Source of the DNA: Herbiconiux moechotypicola
Lineage (GTDB): Bacteria > Actinomycetota > Actinomycetes > Actinomycetales > Microbacteriaceae
Direction of reading: 5' to 3'
Assembly: GCF_024979255.1 (NCBI RefSeq)
Contig: NZ_JANLCN010000002.1
Coordinates: forward strand, 186,001-250,000
Length of the DNA stretch: 64,000 nucleotides
Part shown: one piece after another, positions 62,740 through 64,000 of the stretch
Layout of the letters: the number at the start of each line of letters is the position of its first letter
How positions within the stretch are numbered: position 1 is the first letter of the stretch
The notes under the pieces: model-generated
What the model was told of the DNA's origin: nothing
Seen by the model: the letters and a program-made list of their open reading frames with translations, nothing else
The model's database searches: none
Program-made: the position numbers and the translations under genes

Positions 62740-63543
62740 TCAGGCTCCCGTGAGTGAGGCGATGGCGGCGGGTGCACCGGCCGAACGGGGCGTCCAGTCG
62801 GTGAGCACACCGTACGCGATGATGCGTTCGGAGGCGACGTAGAGCGGGTTGCAGCTGGTGAGGGTGATGATGCGATCGGTCGCCGTCACACCCTCCATCT
62901 GCGGAACCGGGTCGATCACGCCGACGCCGTAGGGCGAGACGTACTCGAGGCCGCGGAAGGTGTAGGTGTACCAGCCGTCCTGGGTCTCGACGTAGATGGC
63001 GTCGCCGACGGTGAGCTCGTTGATCTTGAGGAACGGGCTCCCCCATCCGTCGCGATGGGCCGCGACGGCGAAGTTGCCCACCTCGCCCGGCATCTGCGTC
63101 GTGGAGTAGTGACCGGCGCCACCCTTGTTGAGCACCGACTTCGGATCGACGCCCTCGGCGATGGTCTTGCGGTAGTCGGCTCCGAAGCGGGGGACGTACA
63201 TGACGGCGAACTCCTCGGCGGAGTCGGGCGCGGGCGTGCTCGAGACCGGAGGCTGGCCGTAGGCGAAAGCAGCGCTGACAGCGGTGTCGGGGGCGCCGGT
63301 TCCGTCGTCGGACGCCGGGGCGGGCGTCGATGCCGACCAGCTCTCCACCAGGGAATCGGCATCGGAGGCCTGCTGATTGCTCAGCATCACGCCGTTGAGC
63401 GTGAACTGCCAGCCGAGGAACAGCAGCACCAGCACGCCCCCCGTGATGAGCACCTCTCCGGCCACCCCCACGACCTTCGACGCGGTCGACCGACGGGGGC
63501 GGCGAGGACGCCTGAGGACGGGCTCCTCGGACTGCGCGCTCAT
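62740..63543 (-). CDS. srtE: Class E sortase SrtE
   Basis: The 267-residue transpeptidase has a basic N-terminus, a membrane helix (about residues 28-50, GEVLITGGVLVLLFLGWQFT) and a catalytic beta-barrel: His163 in VAAHRDGWGSP, the cysteine TLTSCN with Cys231, and Arg240 in ASERIIAYG. Class E sortases of high-GC Gram-positives cleave LAxTG, matching the LAQTG protein at 49880. A leaderless-type -10 element sits seven bases before the ATG at 63543. Confidence 0.94.
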   Translation of the reverse strand: MSAQSEEPVLRRPRRPRRSTASKVVGVAGEVLITGGVLVLLFLGWQFTLNGVMLSNQQASDADSLVESWSASTPAPASDDGTGAPDTAVSAAFAYGQPPVSSTPAPDSAEEFAVMYVPRFGADYRKTIAEGVDPKSVLNKGGAGHYSTTQMPGEVGNFAVAAHRDGWGSPFLKINELTVGDAIYVETQDGWYTYTFRGLEYVSPYGVGVIDPVPQMEGVTATDRIITLTSCNPLYVASERIIAYGVLTDWTPRSAGAPAAIASLTGA

Positions 63544-63550
63544 GGGCTCA

Positions 63551-63556
63551 ATCCTA
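63551..63556 (-). promoter_or_regulatory. Leaderless-type -10 element of srtE
   Basis: TAGGAT on the minus strand is seven bases from the ATG at 63543. Confidence 0.6.
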
Positions 63557-63614
63557 CGAGAGCCAAGCTGGGCGGCGGCCTCGAACAGTCGTCCCTGTGT
63601 ACTCACAGGTCACT

Positions 63615-63645
63615 TGTGGACAGCGTGTGGACAACCCGTGGAGAA
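63615..63645. promoter_or_regulatory. Three DnaA-box-like 9-mers at 11-bp spacing before crgA
   Basis: TGTGGACAG (63615), TGTGGACAA (63626, an exact match to the actinobacterial box TTGTCCACA on the other strand) and CGTGGAGAA (63637, two mismatches) share one orientation. Each is 11 bases from the next. Confidence 0.5.
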
Positions 63646-63663
63646 CGCCGGGACAATCCCCGT

Positions 63664-63669
63664 TAGAAT
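63664..63669 (+). promoter_or_regulatory. Leaderless-type -10 element of crgA
   Basis: TAGAAT ends seven bases before the ATG at 63677, close after the DnaA-box-like repeats. Confidence 0.6.
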
Positions 63670-63676
63670 CGTCGGC

Positions 63677-63943
63677 ATGGCCCGAGACAAAGCATCATCG
63701 AACGAGGTCGCCCGCCGGAGCCGCGAGGTTCAGCGCACGAGCGACGACGCCTCGGCCAAGGCGCCGAACCCGGTGTGGTTCAAGCCCGTCATGTTCGGCT
63801 TCATGATCGTCGGCCTGCTCTGGATCATCGTGTTCTACGTGAGCCAGGGCCTCTTCCCCATCCCCGATCTCGGCAGCTGGAACATCCTCATCGGCTTCGG
63901 CATCGCCTTCATCGGCTTCATCATGACCACCAGGTGGCGCTAG
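63677..63943 (+). CDS. crgA: Cell division protein CrgA
   Basis: The 88-residue protein has a charged N-terminus, then two hydrophobic helices (about residues 36-57 and 68-85; KPVMFGFMIVGLLWIIVFYV, SWNILIGFGIAFIGFIMTTR) separated by a short loop with SQGLFPIPDLGS. This length and two-helix layout match CrgA, which binds FtsZ, FtsI and CwsA and helps recruit peptidoglycan synthesis to the septum in actinobacteria. It is divergent from srtE. Confidence 0.95.
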   Translation: MARDKASSNEVARRSREVQRTSDDASAKAPNPVWFKPVMFGFMIVGLLWIIVFYVSQGLFPIPDLGSWNILIGFGIAFIGFIMTTRWR

Positions 63944-64000
63944 CGAGAGATCTCGGCGCGGGGAATTACAACGGTGTGATTATCCCCAATGTGGAAACAC

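Overview
The window is high-GC (about 70% in most genes, from hand counts of sample lines), densely packed and free of prophage, insertion sequences, rRNA or CRISPR. Gene content points to an actinobacterium, most likely of the family Microbacteriaceae: NucS mismatch endonuclease, CrgA, class E sortase, the FhaA/FhaB-PstP-RodA-PbpA-PknA-PknB cluster, coproporphyrin-type haem genes, and very many transcripts that appear to begin at the start codon. The family is inferred from order and style, not from a search.

Region by region. 1-5.4 kb: tail of a GH2 beta-galactosidase, two GntR regulators, an Lrp/AsnC regulator and a bifunctional proline catabolic enzyme PutA. 5.4-17.3 kb: PYROXD2-like FAD oxidoreductase, hotdog thioesterase, TrhO tRNA hydroxylase, ICL/PEP-mutase enzyme, LssY-domain membrane protein, ABC transporter pair, AcuI-type reductase, tyrosine-type phosphatase, a secreted beta-propeller/cell-wall-binding-repeat protein and a small hypothetical protein. 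17.4-28.8 kb: nearly complete haem cluster on the minus strand (hemE, coproporphyrinogen oxidase, chdC, cpfC, hemC, hemD, hemB, hemL) with divergent hemA. A three-gene set of small membrane proteins (YtxH-like, holin-like, DUF3618) sits inside it. 28.8-38.8 kb: class V aminotransferase/LysR pair, a secreted metzincin overlapping a large exported PD40 propeller protein, a class A beta-lactamase-fold hydrolase, an M13 peptidase and a SHOCT/DUF pair. 38.9-49.6 kb: MATE and MFS exporters, LacI regulator with a 32-bp perfect palindrome operator, nucS, SseB-like protein, flavin monooxygenase, ArsB/SLC13 permease, HAD phosphatase and alpha/beta hydrolase. 49.9-52.6 kb: LAQTG-anchored surface protein, a membrane coiled-coil protein and tRNA-Leu(CAG). 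52.9-64 kb: the Ser/Thr kinase/cell-wall elongation operon, a TrpG/PabA amidotransferase, a 53-residue membrane protein, sortase E and crgA.

How the parts fit together. hemA and hemL supply aminolevulinate. hemB, hemC and hemD with hemE carry it to coproporphyrinogen III, and the oxidase, ferrochelatase and ChdC finish haem by the Gram-positive route. The 3' block builds and regulates the lateral wall: RodA polymerises glycan, PbpA crosslinks it, PknA/PknB sense and phosphorylate, PstP reverses, and the FHA proteins read the phosphorylations. The sortase is a plausible anchor enzyme for the LAQTG protein 12 kb away.

The main unexplained signals are: a long palindrome that overlaps both a -10-like hexamer and the Shine-Dalgarno of the propeller/metzincin operon; the tandem LacI operator; direct repeats 30 bp apart upstream of the cell-wall-binding protein; phased DnaA-box-like 9-mers before crgA; and a strikingly frequent heptamer GGATGCG/CGCATCC spread through the whole window.
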